Assembly (NCBI GenBank): GCA_013399115.1
Contig: VXAA01001095.1
Coordinates: forward strand, 4,843-68,842
From: Anseranas semipalmata
Taxonomy: Eukaryota; Chordata; Aves; Anseriformes; Anseranatidae
Direction of reading: 5' to 3'
DNA: 64,000 nucleotides
The notes beneath the pieces are model-generated. The model saw only the letters and a program-made list of their open reading frames with translations, was not told the DNA's origin and searched no databases. Positions 24,846 through 39,200 of the stretch are shown in pieces. Made by a program: the position numbers and the translations under genes. Position 1 is the stretch's first letter, and the number at the start of each line of letters is the position of its first letter.

Positions 24846-25035
24846 AGCGGTTCAATGTATATCTTATGCCTACACCAAATTTAGATATCTATGGGGAATG
24901 TACAATGCAGATCACACATGAAAACATCTATCTCTGGGACATCCACAATGCCAAGGTCAAGCTGGTCATGTGGCCTCTGAGCTCTTTGAGGAGATACGGA
25001 CGTGACTCAACATGGTTCACATTTGAGTCTGGAAG
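24846..25035 (+). CDS. DOK6: DOK6 internal exon: core of the PTB (IRS-type) domain
   Basis: This exon encodes the phosphotyrosine-binding core of DOK6, the part that docks on phosphorylated receptor tails such as RET. It enters in phase 1, its first two bases completing a Glu codon, and reads [19 protein letters not shown], then the strands through [18 protein letters not shown]. It ends in [17 protein letters not shown]. By comparison with IRS1 and DOK1 PTB domains, the first Arg of LRRYG and the Arg of ESGR, 15 residues apart, are the phosphotyrosine contacts. The second of these Arg codons is split, AG here and G in the next exon. The acceptor follows a long pyrimidine tract (tcttccag) and the donor is AAG|gtaaga. 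[17 protein letters not shown] distinguishes it from DOK5 (VHGECALQITYEYICLW as recalled). There is no stop or frameshift. It is probably exon 5. Confidence 0.97.
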
Positions 25036-28000
25036 GTAAGAGTTAAGTAGAAGCAGCAACAAGAAGTAAACAGTGATTTTAGAGAAGCAGTCTGATAAGT
25101 TAGATTAGCTTCTCATCTTAAAGTAAGAAAGAGAGAGTACATAGCCTCTCCATAGACTTCCATTTGTTGAACATTACTTTTCAATATATTCAGCCCAGTG
25201 TTTGAAATAGACATTAATATACCTTGTATTTAAAATGAGCTTAAACTTTCCTCCTTGTCACCTCCCCTTCCTCTGATTTTTATTTAACTGCCATTGAACT
25301 GTCATTCTTAAGTTTTATGGGTCTCACTATACTTGTACACTAGTGTGGTATATATTTGAGTGCTGTTGATACAAAATAAATGAATTCTGGATTCATGGAA
25401 AAGGCTCATCGTACAGGGGAATAGCTTCCATCACAGTAGATATTACTTTTTGGGTGTTCCCGATGACTGATTGCCACCCTGGTGTATAATTGCAAGCAGG
25501 AGTACAGAGAACATTGTGAGCCCATAAAAAGGCTAGCTCTATTTTTCTGCCTGCGGTTTTAATCCTCATTGCCATTTCTATTCTCAGATCAGTTTTAAAC
25601 ATCTATGCAGCTCTGTTTTGCCTCCCTTTCATATCTTTTTTAATGCATTTCAAGCCTTCATTTCCTGTCATTAGGTTCACTACCTTTTCTTTTTGAAACA
25701 TTCTGGGTTTATTTCTGTCCTTGGTGATGTTTAGTCTTTCATTTTGTGGTTCAAGACTTTTTTAAATCTGTCTTACTTATGCTGAGGCCTGAATTTTCTA
25801 GAGCAATCTATGGAATTACAGGTGTTTCTATGCTCTTTGGTTAGCTGCACTGCCTCATTAAAAAACTTGATATATATTTCAGCATGTACTTATTAAATAT
25901 CATTATATTCACAAATATCAAATATTCACAGAAGTACAGTTGGCGATCACGAATAAAAAGACAGATCAAATAGACTTTACAGCCTAACGAGGTAGCAAGC
26001 AAAATTCCTCTATGGTTTCTTATTGATAGGAATTATTACTTAACTCGTAAGTTTGTATATCCAGACTGATCACCAGAGCGTTTTACTGCTCTGCTATTTT
26101 TCTGTGATAACTTCAATATTAACAATCGTGAAGACATAATTACTTTTTCTATTTAATAATGTTTTTCTAAAAATCAGCAATGGCTGACCCATGTTTCAGT
26201 TTAATTTCAATGAGCTGTGGGGCTCATTCAAGTATACAATTTTAGCAAGAATCATTTGCTAAATCATTCCTTCCCTCAGGCCTTAAACTGCCTCATGGGA
26301 AACTACTTCAAACAGCATGCCTGCTCAATACCAGAAAGTAAATGAAATGCCAAAAACAAGGCCTAAAACACTCCATATTATTCTGGAGAAGAAGAAAAAA
26401 AAAGGGGGGGGGGGAATAAAGAACTAGGATTTAGGTTTATCCTATTCTTTCTGAATATCCCATTTATCTGACTCTTTGACTAAATTTGTATTTTCAAGCA
26501 TGTGTTCTGTTAGGGGGGAATGGGATAAATTTTGCGTAAAACGATAATGATCGAAGTGTTTGCTTATACAGAATAGTATATCTGTCTGTCTTCTTTTAAT
26601 TGATTCTGAAGGATACTCTCTGTGGAAATGAGAATCGTCGTTAACTAATAATTAAGGTGCTGAAACTAATTCAAATTAATCACTTGAAGTTCATTTGCAA
26701 TATATTGCTCAAAATATGGGTGTGCTTTTTCTACAGTGTTCTCATTATGAAAAAAGCCATTCTATATCATACTGAAATTCTGTTTTTTGCAGGACGGTTG
26801 CTTTCTGTACTGGTTTATTTCTATCTATTGCACATAAGTACTAACAGACTGTATATAGTGACTGTATATATTCAGGAAAAATGTGAGTTTCATCTCTCTC
26901 CTTTTTCAAGCCTCCCACAGTATTTCATACTAGTATCTGAATATCATCATCCCCTACATTCATAGACCACGCAACCTGATGAAAGTGGATTGTTTTCCTG
27001 TGTTTTATTAGTATGAGCTAGCTCTGCCTTTATCTGTCATGCTTTATTGACTTTGATCTGATTACTCCCTTTTACTTGCATGGGAGTGATTTATCTGCCT
27101 GATTTGGAAATGCATAAGGACTAGATTTAGATTGGCAGAAAAATGTGGAGGTAAAAAATAGGACTAGAGAAAAATCAGTGTCTTCAATAACATCTGAAGA
27201 CTATAAAGGGCAACACTAATGCTCATTTTAAAATCTGTTGTTGATTTGTTTGGGCTTTTATTTTTTAATCAGCACCTTTCTGAACGTGAATTTATCTTTG
27301 TCCCTTGATCTCCTAGTATCTTAATGCAGTAAATTCCTGATGCATGCTGTCTTATCAGAAGCAAAGCGCTCATCCATGTTTTATGAGAATGTTACATAGT
27401 AAAACTGTTGTTGCTTTAATTTTTCCCCAAGGCTTAAATATTAAATAGAGGTAATTGCTTTAAAGGAAATATTTTGAAATAGGTTCTTATTTTTTACTGA
27501 GCTTTAGCAGCTATGCTAAAGTATATGTATATGTGGTCAATTTGCATGAACATTAAGAGCTCAGCTTCATATTTATTTATTACCCAACCTCTGTTTTGGT
27601 ATCACTTTGTTTCACAAAACAAATCCCTCACATTAAAATAGATGAACATATTCACAAAAAAAAAAATAAAGGTAATAAATGAGTGGATCAAAATTAAGCT
27701 TTCAGACAATTATATTTACCTTTAATAAACATATTGCCTTGCATTTGAATGGAATATGTACTCAGATATATAAAACTAAAGTATTTGTTTGTCTAATGAA
27801 ATCTAATAGCTACGCGATTGAGAGGACGGATCATGGGAGGAATGGACAGAGGTATTTTTTTCTGTTGAGCTTTCCACTGAATTGGAGTTTGTCCAATCAT
27901 GTATCTTTGCACTAGCTATGAAGTGAGACCCATTCTTACTTTTCATTGCTTAACAAACTGGTGAAAGTAAATATTTCTTGCAAATTGATTTAGTCATTTG

Positions 28001-30267
28001 CTTTCTTCCCTATTCAAGTTCTGCTGAAACATGGGGGAAGCACAATTTTGTGTGGCTTAGTTTGATGCAGAATGGTGAGATTCTCATAGTCTGAAGTACC
28101 TGATTAAGGGTAATCCCATGCAATCAATCCATTGATCAAAAAATAGTAATTCATATCTCTGTTGGGCAGTACAATGGCTATGCACTGATTAACACTGTAC
28201 ATCTGATGTAGTGAATGGGAATTCAGTAATTCAGAGCACCAAAGGAGCCTAGCATTTACTTTTTCCAAGAGCCAGGCTTTCCACCTAACCAGCTTCAGAT
28301 TGGCTTGGCTGGTTTTATTGTTGAATCATCAACAAGCCAACAAGTTTTCCTTTATGTATATACACAGGTAACGTGTTCAGACAACTCATTCTCATTATTT
28401 TGGTTATTGGATATGTTAGACACACTGTGCATAAGAATGCAGTTGATCTGTGCAAATTCCTCTTGAAACTTGTGGAATTGCTACTCCACATGGGTGTTAA
28501 TCTGTGACTGACCCTGATTTTAAGCCCCTGAAATAGAAAACATGCTCCTTATGGATGTTCACACTCAACTGTCTAGATGAAGATACTGCAAGTATGCTCT
28601 GGAATAATTAATTTTATGCAATGTAAGAAACATGCCAGAAAAGTAATAAAATTGGTACAGATAAATTATCTCAAGACTCACATTAGGTGTGAAGTCACTG
28701 TTTTCAGCGCCAGAGTTTCAGTATTCATTTCTCTGATGTTGTAAACCAAACAATCCAAAGGCAATAAACAAAGTTTAAAATTCAGTCTATGGAAACTGCA
28801 AAAGACAGTTGTCCAAGCTTTCCTTTTAGCAAAACAAGCTGTCTGAGGCACTTTCTGTAGGAGCATGAGAGAAGACTCCTAAGAATTGAGACTTTTTTTT
28901 TTCATATCATGGGGTAGGGCGCTGTGAAAAGTAAACATATATGGACTCTTGGTTCTTTTTGAAATGTTCTTTTTTTTCCACTTTGCTGCAATTCTGCCAA
29001 TTACATTAAGCAATGTTTTCTACGTATGGAAACTGTCTCGTCAAGTCTGTTAAGTGCTGGCCTGAGATATCTGAAAAAAAGCCAAAGTCAAGCTGAAATC
29101 AAGTCAAGTACAGTGAGAATTTGCAGTAGGGGGATGTGTTGTAGAAGCCCAAGACAGACTTTATCAAATACCTTCAGTTTCCAGCTGAGTAGAGAGATGG
29201 AGGTAGTAAGTATGCCTCTGGAGATTTGAGAAGAATAGAAGTAGCCACAAATCCATGACACACTCCTTTTTCTGAAATACACTTTCTTCTATTTCATAGA
29301 CAAGATGTAGAAATTAAATTGGTTTCAAGTATTTCCAAGTTTATTCATGCTATGCATTCGAAGAGCATAGTGTGAATACTGTGGCATTAAACCACACTAA
29401 ACTATTGCTTCTTTATTTGTCTTTGATTGTGTTTTTTTTCTTCATGAGACGAAAAATAATGAAATGTGGTATTCCATGACACTCCTAAGATCTGGAATCT
29501 GTTTCTTTGGTTAAGAAAATATTAAGCACAAGCATGGCAAAGTGGTTACATGAGACTTTCTCAGATTTTTTTTTTCTATTTATGCGACCCACCACTGACA
29601 TACTCATTTTCTCAGTGGTAGATACGCAGATGCTAGGGTTATCTGAAGCAGAAAGTTCAGTGTTTGCTTCAGGCACTACATCTGACTGAAATCCTTCATT
29701 TGTCTGTCAGTGTTCTGTGGTGATTTCTGGTGTTAATGTGAAAAGTAGTAGTCAATTAACCCTTAAATTATGGGAAATATCCTCTTTCTTTCCTTCTGTG
29801 TGAAGAGAGGCCCCTTATGTATGTATGCCTCATGAGACAGTTCTGGGACTTCACATGCTGGTGAAGCTGGTGTATCAGCTCAGGTCTACACCTCCCTGAA
29901 GAAAGGCATTCCATTCCTGATTGCTGTTGGATTGTCTAAATCATGCAATAAGCTTATCATAGGTTCAGAAACACCACACAATTTGTGAGTTCACTTGGCC
30001 GTATGAGCACTCGCATGCAGCTGCAGAAAATTGATTTATAATTTCACATAAACACTCAAAGCTCTCAGTATCCCCCGCTGTATACTGTTAGAATCTTTTT
30101 TTTTTCTCTGTGACACCTTTTTAATACTTTCAAAAAGCCTAATTTACCCATAATGTGAATTTTATATGGTTTTGTTTTATCTGTGTTTTCTGACTGCCTC
30201 TTCCCTTCTTTCTCATATTCTTACCCCAAGTGGCATGTATTGCTAAAATCTGGAAATAACTATAAAA

Positions 30268-30293
30268 CAAACAAACAAACAAATAAACAAAAC
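30268..30293. repeat. (AAAC)n simple repeat
   Basis: Six to seven AAAC units with one AAAT variant. It is an ordinary microsatellite in the 23-kb intron. Confidence 0.9.
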
Positions 30294-33200
30294 AGGCATC
30301 TCTTGTCTGTATCCCTGCCTTGTTTTTTCAGTAATCACATAACTCTAGTTTTAGGACGCAACATTTTCACCACTGAAAAGATTTGATTAGTTCCTGGCAT
30401 TTAGTAATGCAAAGGTTACACTCTAATATGTTGTAATTCTAGTTCCATTCCTACTTCTTTTTCATTCCAACTTCATTCCAATTCTCAGTTTCCTTCTGCC
30501 AAATTCCTGACCTGGAATAAGTTCTGTGTTAGTCATCTGATTCACTTAAATCCTACTGAAAAAGGAGTTGTGTGTTTAACTCATCTACATGACTCTTACT
30601 CTGTTTTTGATCATGGTACCTAATCTAAGAGCTCTTTTACTGGAAGAAACTAGTATAGCTTGTTGTAAGTGATTTATAAAGTGCTCATTGCATTTTCTCT
30701 CTGCCAAGGCTCCTCTCAGACTGCTTTAGTGGTGGTAAGACAGAATATGGTCCACCAAAACTCACATACAATAAAATTCTCCACAATACAACCAACTATG
30801 GTAAACAGACAGAGAGGATTATATACTAGCTTCTTTATCCTAAATTTCTACTGTGTGTTCTAAAGTGTTCTCCTTTTCTTTAGTCCCTGTTTTAAAAAAA
30901 ATCAGCCATGATATATATACACACAGCTACAAAACACTTTCTCCAACTGACAAAGAATGCCTGCAACATTCCACTTTGCTGTAAAAGCTCTAATTTTGAT
31001 GAGAAAAATAATGACATCTCAAGAAGGCAATCTATTCAAAGAATAAAATTATTAAGCTGTAATTTTATCACAAATATTTTGAAAAGTCACTGACTCTTAA
31101 GGCAGACCAGCAAGGTCCACGGCTGAAGATGTATAGCATAGGAATGAACAAATTTATAAATGCTAAATCAATAGGAGTGAAAACACCACTAATTCATTAA
31201 TTCCCCATTGCCTAAGCACTACGTTTCTTTATGAATTTCTTCATTAATTTGAATATGAATCTTAGTGGAACATATGTAGTTAGAAAAAGTCACCTGAAGT
31301 TTGTCTAACGAACACAAAAAATACAGCTTAAAATGAAAGCCATAATTTCTGTGGTATTTATAGAAATGGCTCATATTTGCATATGTTCCAACGCAGCGTG
31401 AGTTTTTCTTTTCTGCTGATCGCTAGATATCCAATATCTTTGGCACGATCTAAATGTTGTAAAGCTATTAATGAAATCACTAAGAATGGTGTTGTGTTTG
31501 CCATTGTTAGCAGAGAGCATGCTATGTTCCTTTTGATGATCCTGAGATAGCAGGAGCTATGCCCTCCAATTGAAGTGCAGAATTTGATTTCTCCCTTGTA
31601 ACATGCTTGTATGGCATAATCAAAATAGGGCTTGTTATAAAATGTTTTGAGATTACCCACCATTTTGCTGATGGCTTTACATCCACACTTGAGCCCAGAA
31701 GATTTGGTATTTACTTACCATTTTCCAATTGTCCCTTTTTCACACATACTGCTCTGCTGCAAGCATGCATTTTTGCATTAATATTCCTGATGCTGAATGT
31801 GACTAATGAGGTTATTGCTGTGTAATGTATGAGCAGAGAAGAAGCAGACAAAATAATACATACGTTCATAATCATATTAGGACTCAATTATTGTTTCTAC
31901 TCCACATTTTAACTGTTGAATTCCACAGTGGGCAAAAATTAATCTCATATGGCAGTTCTGAATAACTGTAGGTGCCCCAGCACCAGGTCCTTTTTTCTGA
32001 AGGAGTCGTAATAGCCTTTAACCTTCTACCTCAAAACACAGGACAACTGAAACATCACAGATTTGAAATGTAAAACTATAAAAAGGCTGTTTCACCCATT
32101 AAAAAAAAAAATCAGCAGCAAAACTCAGTCACTTATGTATACAAAGTGCTAATAAATTTCACAATGGTCTTCATTTTTATATAGATACCACTTACATTAA
32201 GAGCTAGGGTTTCTATTTTAGCTCTTAAACACTGTTGCATCTCTGCCCCCCACCAAACCAATTTGCATGAGCTGTTTAAAAATGCTGAAACTAGGCAGCT
32301 AATTTTCTATACAGACAGTAGGAGAGTGTTAAATACTTAACACAGGGAAATCCAGAAGGCGACAGTTTGAACAGAGACCATCTAGCCAGCAAGAATGCTA
32401 AGTGCAAGTAAATCCTCCTTTTCTCCAAAGCTTATGAATGTGGTACCATCAACTGAGGAGGTCTGAAATATCCTCTATGTGCTGTGTACTGTACAAATGT
32501 AGAAGGAAGTAATCAAAATGCAAAGGGTGGAATTTGCACAACACAAGAGCCTTGTTCATGAATATGTAGGAACCTGTGCAAAGGCATACTTGCATATACA
32601 CACACAGAGCATTGCAGAAGCATTGAGGGGCATGTTTTTAAACATTTGTGGGCTTCATTTGTTGTCAGGAGCTGTGCTTCCTAGGCTTCAGCTGGCACAT
32701 AGGTTTATTCTAAAGGTCATTTGAATGTCTGAACAGTTGTCTCTTGTGTGTCACACATGAAAAACTGCAATGGAAGTTTTATTTTTCCCGTAGTCTTGGG
32801 ACTTGATTATATTGAATCCAGTTTCATACAGCATGACTGCCACTCACAACTCAGGAGCTGAGAAGCCTGCTTTAGCAGGCTGGTCTTGGAAGGTTTGCCT
32901 AATATCTGCCCGATTCCCCCTCTTCTCTCAGATGGTGTTAATTCATTGTTCTCGCAAATAATAAGTTCACTGATAAAATACCTACTGGTGTCTTTTTGTT
33001 TAACTTTACTAAGACATACCATTTGTGGAGGATGAGGGTAACCACTGACTTCTTTGCTTCAAAAAGATGTCAATGGAGTGGGTTTGGCCCAAACTGTCAT
33101 TCACAGAAGTACGGCAGTTCCAGTAGTACCTCTGTGATCTGGGTATAGTAACTGTGTGACAGCAGAAACTCTAGTGCAGAAATTTCCATGGTTGTTCTTT

Positions 33201-36200
33201 TTATTAGGCATTGAATTCTGGTTTTCATTATTAAGTTGAATGCTGTTATCAACAGAGCTATATAACACATGTATATTAAGTGCATATATATAGGTTTGCA
33301 TACATACTTGTATGTGTGATCTCAGTGCACCTAGGACTGTGTTGGAATATGAGTAATTGTGGAAGTTACTGACTCTAATTTTTTTTTCTACTGCTGTAGT
33401 TATTTTAAATTACATTTAAAAAATCAATCAATGGTCATTAAAGTAATGATAATTTTCATTAAATTAGTTTCATTTTTTTCATTTCCATTAATTTCATTAA
33501 TTAATGATTAATTACATTTGTTATGTCATCAATTAGAAAATCAAAATCTTCTCCACTGTAAAAAGCTATAGCTAAACAAAACCAAGATAGTAATATTAAA
33601 AGTAAATGGGGATGGGGAGTTTGCTTTCATTTGCTTTTTGTGTTTGTTTGTTTGGTTTTTTAATTTTATGTTCGTACAAACCAGAGAACACATAGGATAT
33701 TTTGGTTAAAACCTTTAAAACATGCTCAGAAACTGATACAGATTTTTCATCACTTCTCAATACCTGCACTCTTAATGATATTCAATTTATATTTTGTATT
33801 TGCTACTAAGACAAATACACATACATGAAAAAATATTTTAGAGACATATGCTACTTATAAACTAATATAAAATATACATTATTCCAGTTGTAAATACACT
33901 GGCAAAATGACCATATATATAAATAGGAAGTCCTGGAAGATGTATCAGATTGAACATTTGTGGGTAATTCCTTCTATTTTTTAGATAGTGATGGCATACT
34001 CTGGTGGAATACAAGTCCATGTACTAAATTTCAGTTTCTGTTTTTGCAAAGCATTCTGTTAAGCAGTAAAAGGGGCTAATAATTGAAAACCATGTCACAG
34101 CTCTCCCAGCATTATCATACATTATGCCCCCCTCAAGTCTTTTACTACAACTAAGTGTCCTCTCATTCTAATTTAAATTAACTAAAGAACTCTCAAAATA
34201 CTGTCACATAAGGGAGATGGAGAGCACTTTATACACAGTGCCTGCTCAGTAGCATTCTAGAAAAGCCAGGTTATTTTTGAGGTGGTCTCGACTGGTCCCA
34301 CGGGCTCTTTTAATCTTCTGCTTATTTATAAGGTACCGAAGGAAGGTTTGTCCCTTAGCCCCTGTTAGAGGAAATGCTATTAGCTACTGTGTCCCTCCTA
34401 ATAGTACTTCTTCACTATCACAGTAAGTTATTGCTATTATTGCACTATTAATAATTCTGTCCTCTGAGTAATAGTGTGATGGTGTGTGATTTATTTCAGC
34501 TGTGAGTAGTCACTTGTCACATATTTTCTAAAAAGCTTCCATCTTACTAGAAAGAGTGGGGGGGGCAGAATCTAATGGAATCCCTCAGTCTCAGGAGTTC
34601 CAGACATCATTTGATCTTTCTGACTTTTTGGAAGAAAACTCAATACAGTGCTATAACTCACCAAGATGTTTCATCTACTTGATTATCCTGTCAGTGGCCA
34701 AAAAGTCAAATATAACATTGCACTTGCATGGCTTGCTTGAACCAGTGCAACAAAGGAGATTTTCACATTTTAAGGATAGATATATACATATATATATTAA
34801 TTTTCTGTCCAACTGGAAAAATATCCCTTCTTTAAAATGATATTTTAACTGATCTCTGATACACTTTTTGAAAACAACAATGTCTTGGGATGAATGACAG
34901 AAGAGACTTTATTTTCCCTAATTGCATGCTATTATGCCTGAAAATTCATGAAGGTTGACAATAAAAGTAAATAAAACTGCAAAACTGCATTTATTAGTAT
35001 GCAGTATGTAAAAACTCAAAAAAAAATTGAAATCCTCTGACCATATGTATCATGTACTGTCAGTGATGGGATTGAAGGACAGTTTAGATGATGACTCAGT
35101 GGAAAACCCTGAAGTTCTTTCAGATGGTGATTAAGGATGCCTAATCTTTATTTAATGAAAGCAGGTTGGATGATCTATATTTCAGGTGACTTACTTATCT
35201 AAGAGAACTGTGACTGCCACCAGAGAATAAAGAGTGACGGCAGCGATCCAAACCAACAGTGGTCTGGAGAGAACCATAGCATGAATGTGCTAAAGGTGTT
35301 TTGCACACACATTGGATGGCAAGCAGAGCAGCTAGCTAGGACCAGTAGAAAAGCAAGAGATTGATGAAAATCAGAGGGAAGGTTTTGTGTAGGGGCTAAG
35401 TGCATGGAATCAGAGGAGGAAACAGGAATGTGGTGACGAAATACATGGGCTGGTAAGACAGAAACAAGGAGGGATTTCTGTGTAAAAGCAGAAGGTAGCT
35501 GATTTTTTAAAGAAGCACTGTAACAACTTTTGGAATACATTTAGCATTTTAGGAATAAATTCTAGTCAGAAAGTGTAGAAGATCTGAGCACAAAGTAGCA
35601 AGAAGGGGTTGGTAAGATAAATGCTTGTCTTTGGCAGATGTTGACCATCTAAAATACTTAATTTCACAGGTACTTTGTCGCTTTATGGTAGGCTTCTTTA
35701 AGCCCCTTTGGACCAATTTCTCTCCCAGAGAGAAAAAAAAAAGAAAAATGAGCATGATTAGCTCTCAGCCTTAGAAGTGCAGATGAAATGGAGCGCAGCC
35801 AAGAAAAAAGTGTTCAGTGCATGTGGAAGTAGTGTCAAATAGCTGGTAAAAAAGGACCATCAGAGAAATTAGAGCAGAAATAGTAATACACAGAAATAGA
35901 AACGTATATTAGCATTTGTCTTGAGGATAATATTCTGTCTGTGGTATGAAGGGTACCTATAATATGAATGTTCCAGAATGAGAAAATAGGGAAATATTTC
36001 AAAAGACTTTTTAGATATTGGCTGGGATACTCAAAACGCTTTTAATGGCATACATGAAATAGCCACAAACATGCCCAAGCTATGATGCATAAATGTCTAG
36101 GGAAGGTGTGATCACCTTTTGCTACATATGAAGTATCCATTATATATGATTTTGCACATAAGGGACTTGTACCCTTTGTATTCTGCCACCTATAGTATTT

Positions 36201-39200
36201 GCTTTTTGGATAGCTATATATAAATGTTTAATGAAGCCAGTAGGTCTTGCATCTATAGTTCATGGATTTTTTTAAACCTGGCATACGGACTCATGGACAG
36301 AAGGGATTGATACAGTCCAGTGTTCAGATCAGTTCCATGGCTGTTATAAATTTCTTATAAAAATATTACTAAAGCAGTGTAGGCCAGTAAGAGTTTAAAT
36401 TATGAAACATTGAACCTAGATGAGTAAGCTCCAGTGTAAAAGTAGCTTGTTAGTATTTGTTGTTTTTTGTTTTTTCACAGCAAAGGTAGATTTCTTTTTT
36501 CATGTTGCTTTCTAACAATGCCCCAAGTTTACTGGGAAGAGAGCAGGCACATTGTGCTTGAAAAGCTTATGCATTAAAGAAGGTGGACTTCGTGATTTTA
36601 GATTCTACTGTCCCAAATTTGTTTTGAAGTCTCTGTGTTTCCTCTCTGCTGGTGGACTTGTCAAGGAGCATTTCTTGTCAATTAGTAGCATCTCGTGCCA
36701 TGCAAAAAAACTGGTCTGAGGGAATATTTGCAAAGAATATACAGTGACACATACACACAATGGCCAGTTCTTGCCTTTTGTTTTAAGCAAAATCCTCACT
36801 AAAACTAGCACAAAGCATATCTTTGTCTAGTATAGTGTCAGTTGTTTCACACAGGACTCATAATAGATATTCAGCTAAGAGAACCTAATCAGTGTAATTG
36901 ATTGCTATTAATCAGAGGTAGAAATATGCATTTGTCAAAACATCAGAAAATGGATAGCCGTTCTACCCATCAAAGTTTTAGAAATAAGATATTTCTTGGA
37001 AAATATGTGGTGAGCCAGTCTAGCTATGTAATTATAAACTGCAACCACTGATTTGTGGTTATTTTTCATCCTTTTGTATGCTTTTCCTCTCCTTTTTCTT
37101 CATTATTTTGATCCATGTTTCCTTGTGATGATTTTCTTTTGCAGGCCACTCTTTTTTTCATTTCTTTATTTTTACACTCCTTTTATTTCTGCCTAGGTAC
37201 CTTCTCCTACGTGCTTACTTGTGTAATGGAAAGGACTGTCTAATTTTACATAACAAAATTTTACAAAAATGTTTTGAGGGTTCTCAAGTCTTATCAAGTT
37301 GCTACTTACCTGAACACAAACTACTACTGATTTTAACAATCAGGCTAAAGAGAAATTCTTGCAGAGAGTTTTCCCCCTGCTGGAAAGATATCATATACAC
37401 AGTCAAAGTTGGAGTCAGAGATGCCAGGCAAATGCAGTGTGATTTGTTTGATCCATAGCAGAATTGCTGCTGTTTTCAATTGAGACAAGAGGAAAAAAAT
37501 GTCTATTTCTTTTCTGCTTGGAGTCATGTTTCCTCTCTACATACCACAGATAGAAAATTGGTGGAAGTTCAATGAATGTTTTATATTTGTGGTGGGGGCC
37601 GTGTATTTTGTGTAATTGTTTTTCTATGTTATGTTATTATTGCACATACAGTTTACCACCAAAGGATTTATTTGACTGTTTGTGTCTGTATGCACATCTA
37701 GCTAAAGTTCAGGCCAGGAATGTGGTCTTAGCTAAGATCTTCTGTTTTTACTGTCAGCACCTGAGAAATCTAGCTTTATGTTTTATTTTTTTAGCAAATC
37801 CCCATCCTGTCTCATCCCCAGTGCTTTTGTCTGTCCCAGGGATTGCTGCTGTGGCAGGCTGATCCCAAACTGGAGCTGACAACCTGCCAGTTTTGTGATT
37901 AGTGTTGATGAGTCCTTGGATATCATTAGCATATGTTAATTACTCATTAGTGTACATACATAGCATGGTGAGTGTCTCTGGACAACCCTGTGTTCCCATA
38001 ATATTTGCATATGACTTTCTGAAAATTCCTCTGCGGCCAAAGTGGTCAAAGCAGTAGCTCTCATACCCTGCAGACAGAGAGAGTGACATTGAAAGAAAAC
38101 AACAGTGCTTAAATCCCCATCACAATAAAATCATAGTGTACTGAAAGTTTCAGAGAGTGGCTGACCAAAAGTGGCCAAACCCATTAATGATGGTGCACTT
38201 CAAAGAGGGAAAAAGAAAAAGAAAAAGAAACACAAAACAACAACAAAACACATCTTATTTTTGAAGTAGTGAAAACTCAAAAAACAAACAGCATACAGTG
38301 CTCTGTGTGCTCCCTTCATCGTTCCTTTGCACTTTGTGTGTCCCACTTTTGATATGAGAGAATGCAGCATTAATTTTCCATAAACTGGGAAAACTGATGT
38401 TTTGAATATACATCATAATTAACTATAACTAATTTGCTTTTCTTGCCTGGTTCTAAGGTTCTAAACCTGACTCTATAATAGTTCATTAATATTTTTTACC
38501 TCTATTGTCTTAATATTATTCAACCACCAAAAATGTTAACTTTATTAGTTCGTTACTCTTCAACCCTCCAGAAATTTTCCCTTTCCTTAAGGGAATATAT
38601 TCTTATACTTTTATCAAAGTGCAGGAAATACCTGTGTATTATGCTTCTGTCAACATAAAAAGGCGAGTAATGATACAAACACAGTATCTGTCTGCATCAT
38701 GGTAGGTATGAAGTGTTTCCAGTAGCATTTAACACATAGAGGCATTGTAGGACAAATCCTTCTATAAATCAGTTTGAACATGGTCCTATGTTTAATATTT
38801 AATATCATATTTGTTGGTATGTGCAGATGCAAAGTGTTTTTTTATTAATTTTTTTTGGTTGAATTTTTAGGTTGAGCATGATCAATTACTCCAAATATTG
38901 TTGGCACATGTGTAACAGTGTCCAGTATCATAGCTTCCGAGCACCCCCAGTTCCTCAAAAATAAAATAAAATAAGCAATTCTACCTACAAGCATTAGTTC
39001 CTTGGCTGCTACTTTGCTAACATCTGTAAATTGGCAGGTGCCTCTCTTTATTTCCTGAGAGAGGATTGAATAAGTTCAGAGTTGTGCCACGTTGTGTTCA
39101 GAAACAATTCAGACACTAGCAAGTCTCAGCTAAGAGGATTTCCATCAGCAACATCCTGGCTGGGAGCAGTCCCAAACATAACAGTGCCTTTAGGGCTTGG

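Noticed and set aside
31358..31663. 101-codon minus-strand ORF
   Set aside because: No recognised domain and no splice context; the sequence could be conserved non-coding DNA but coding is not supported.
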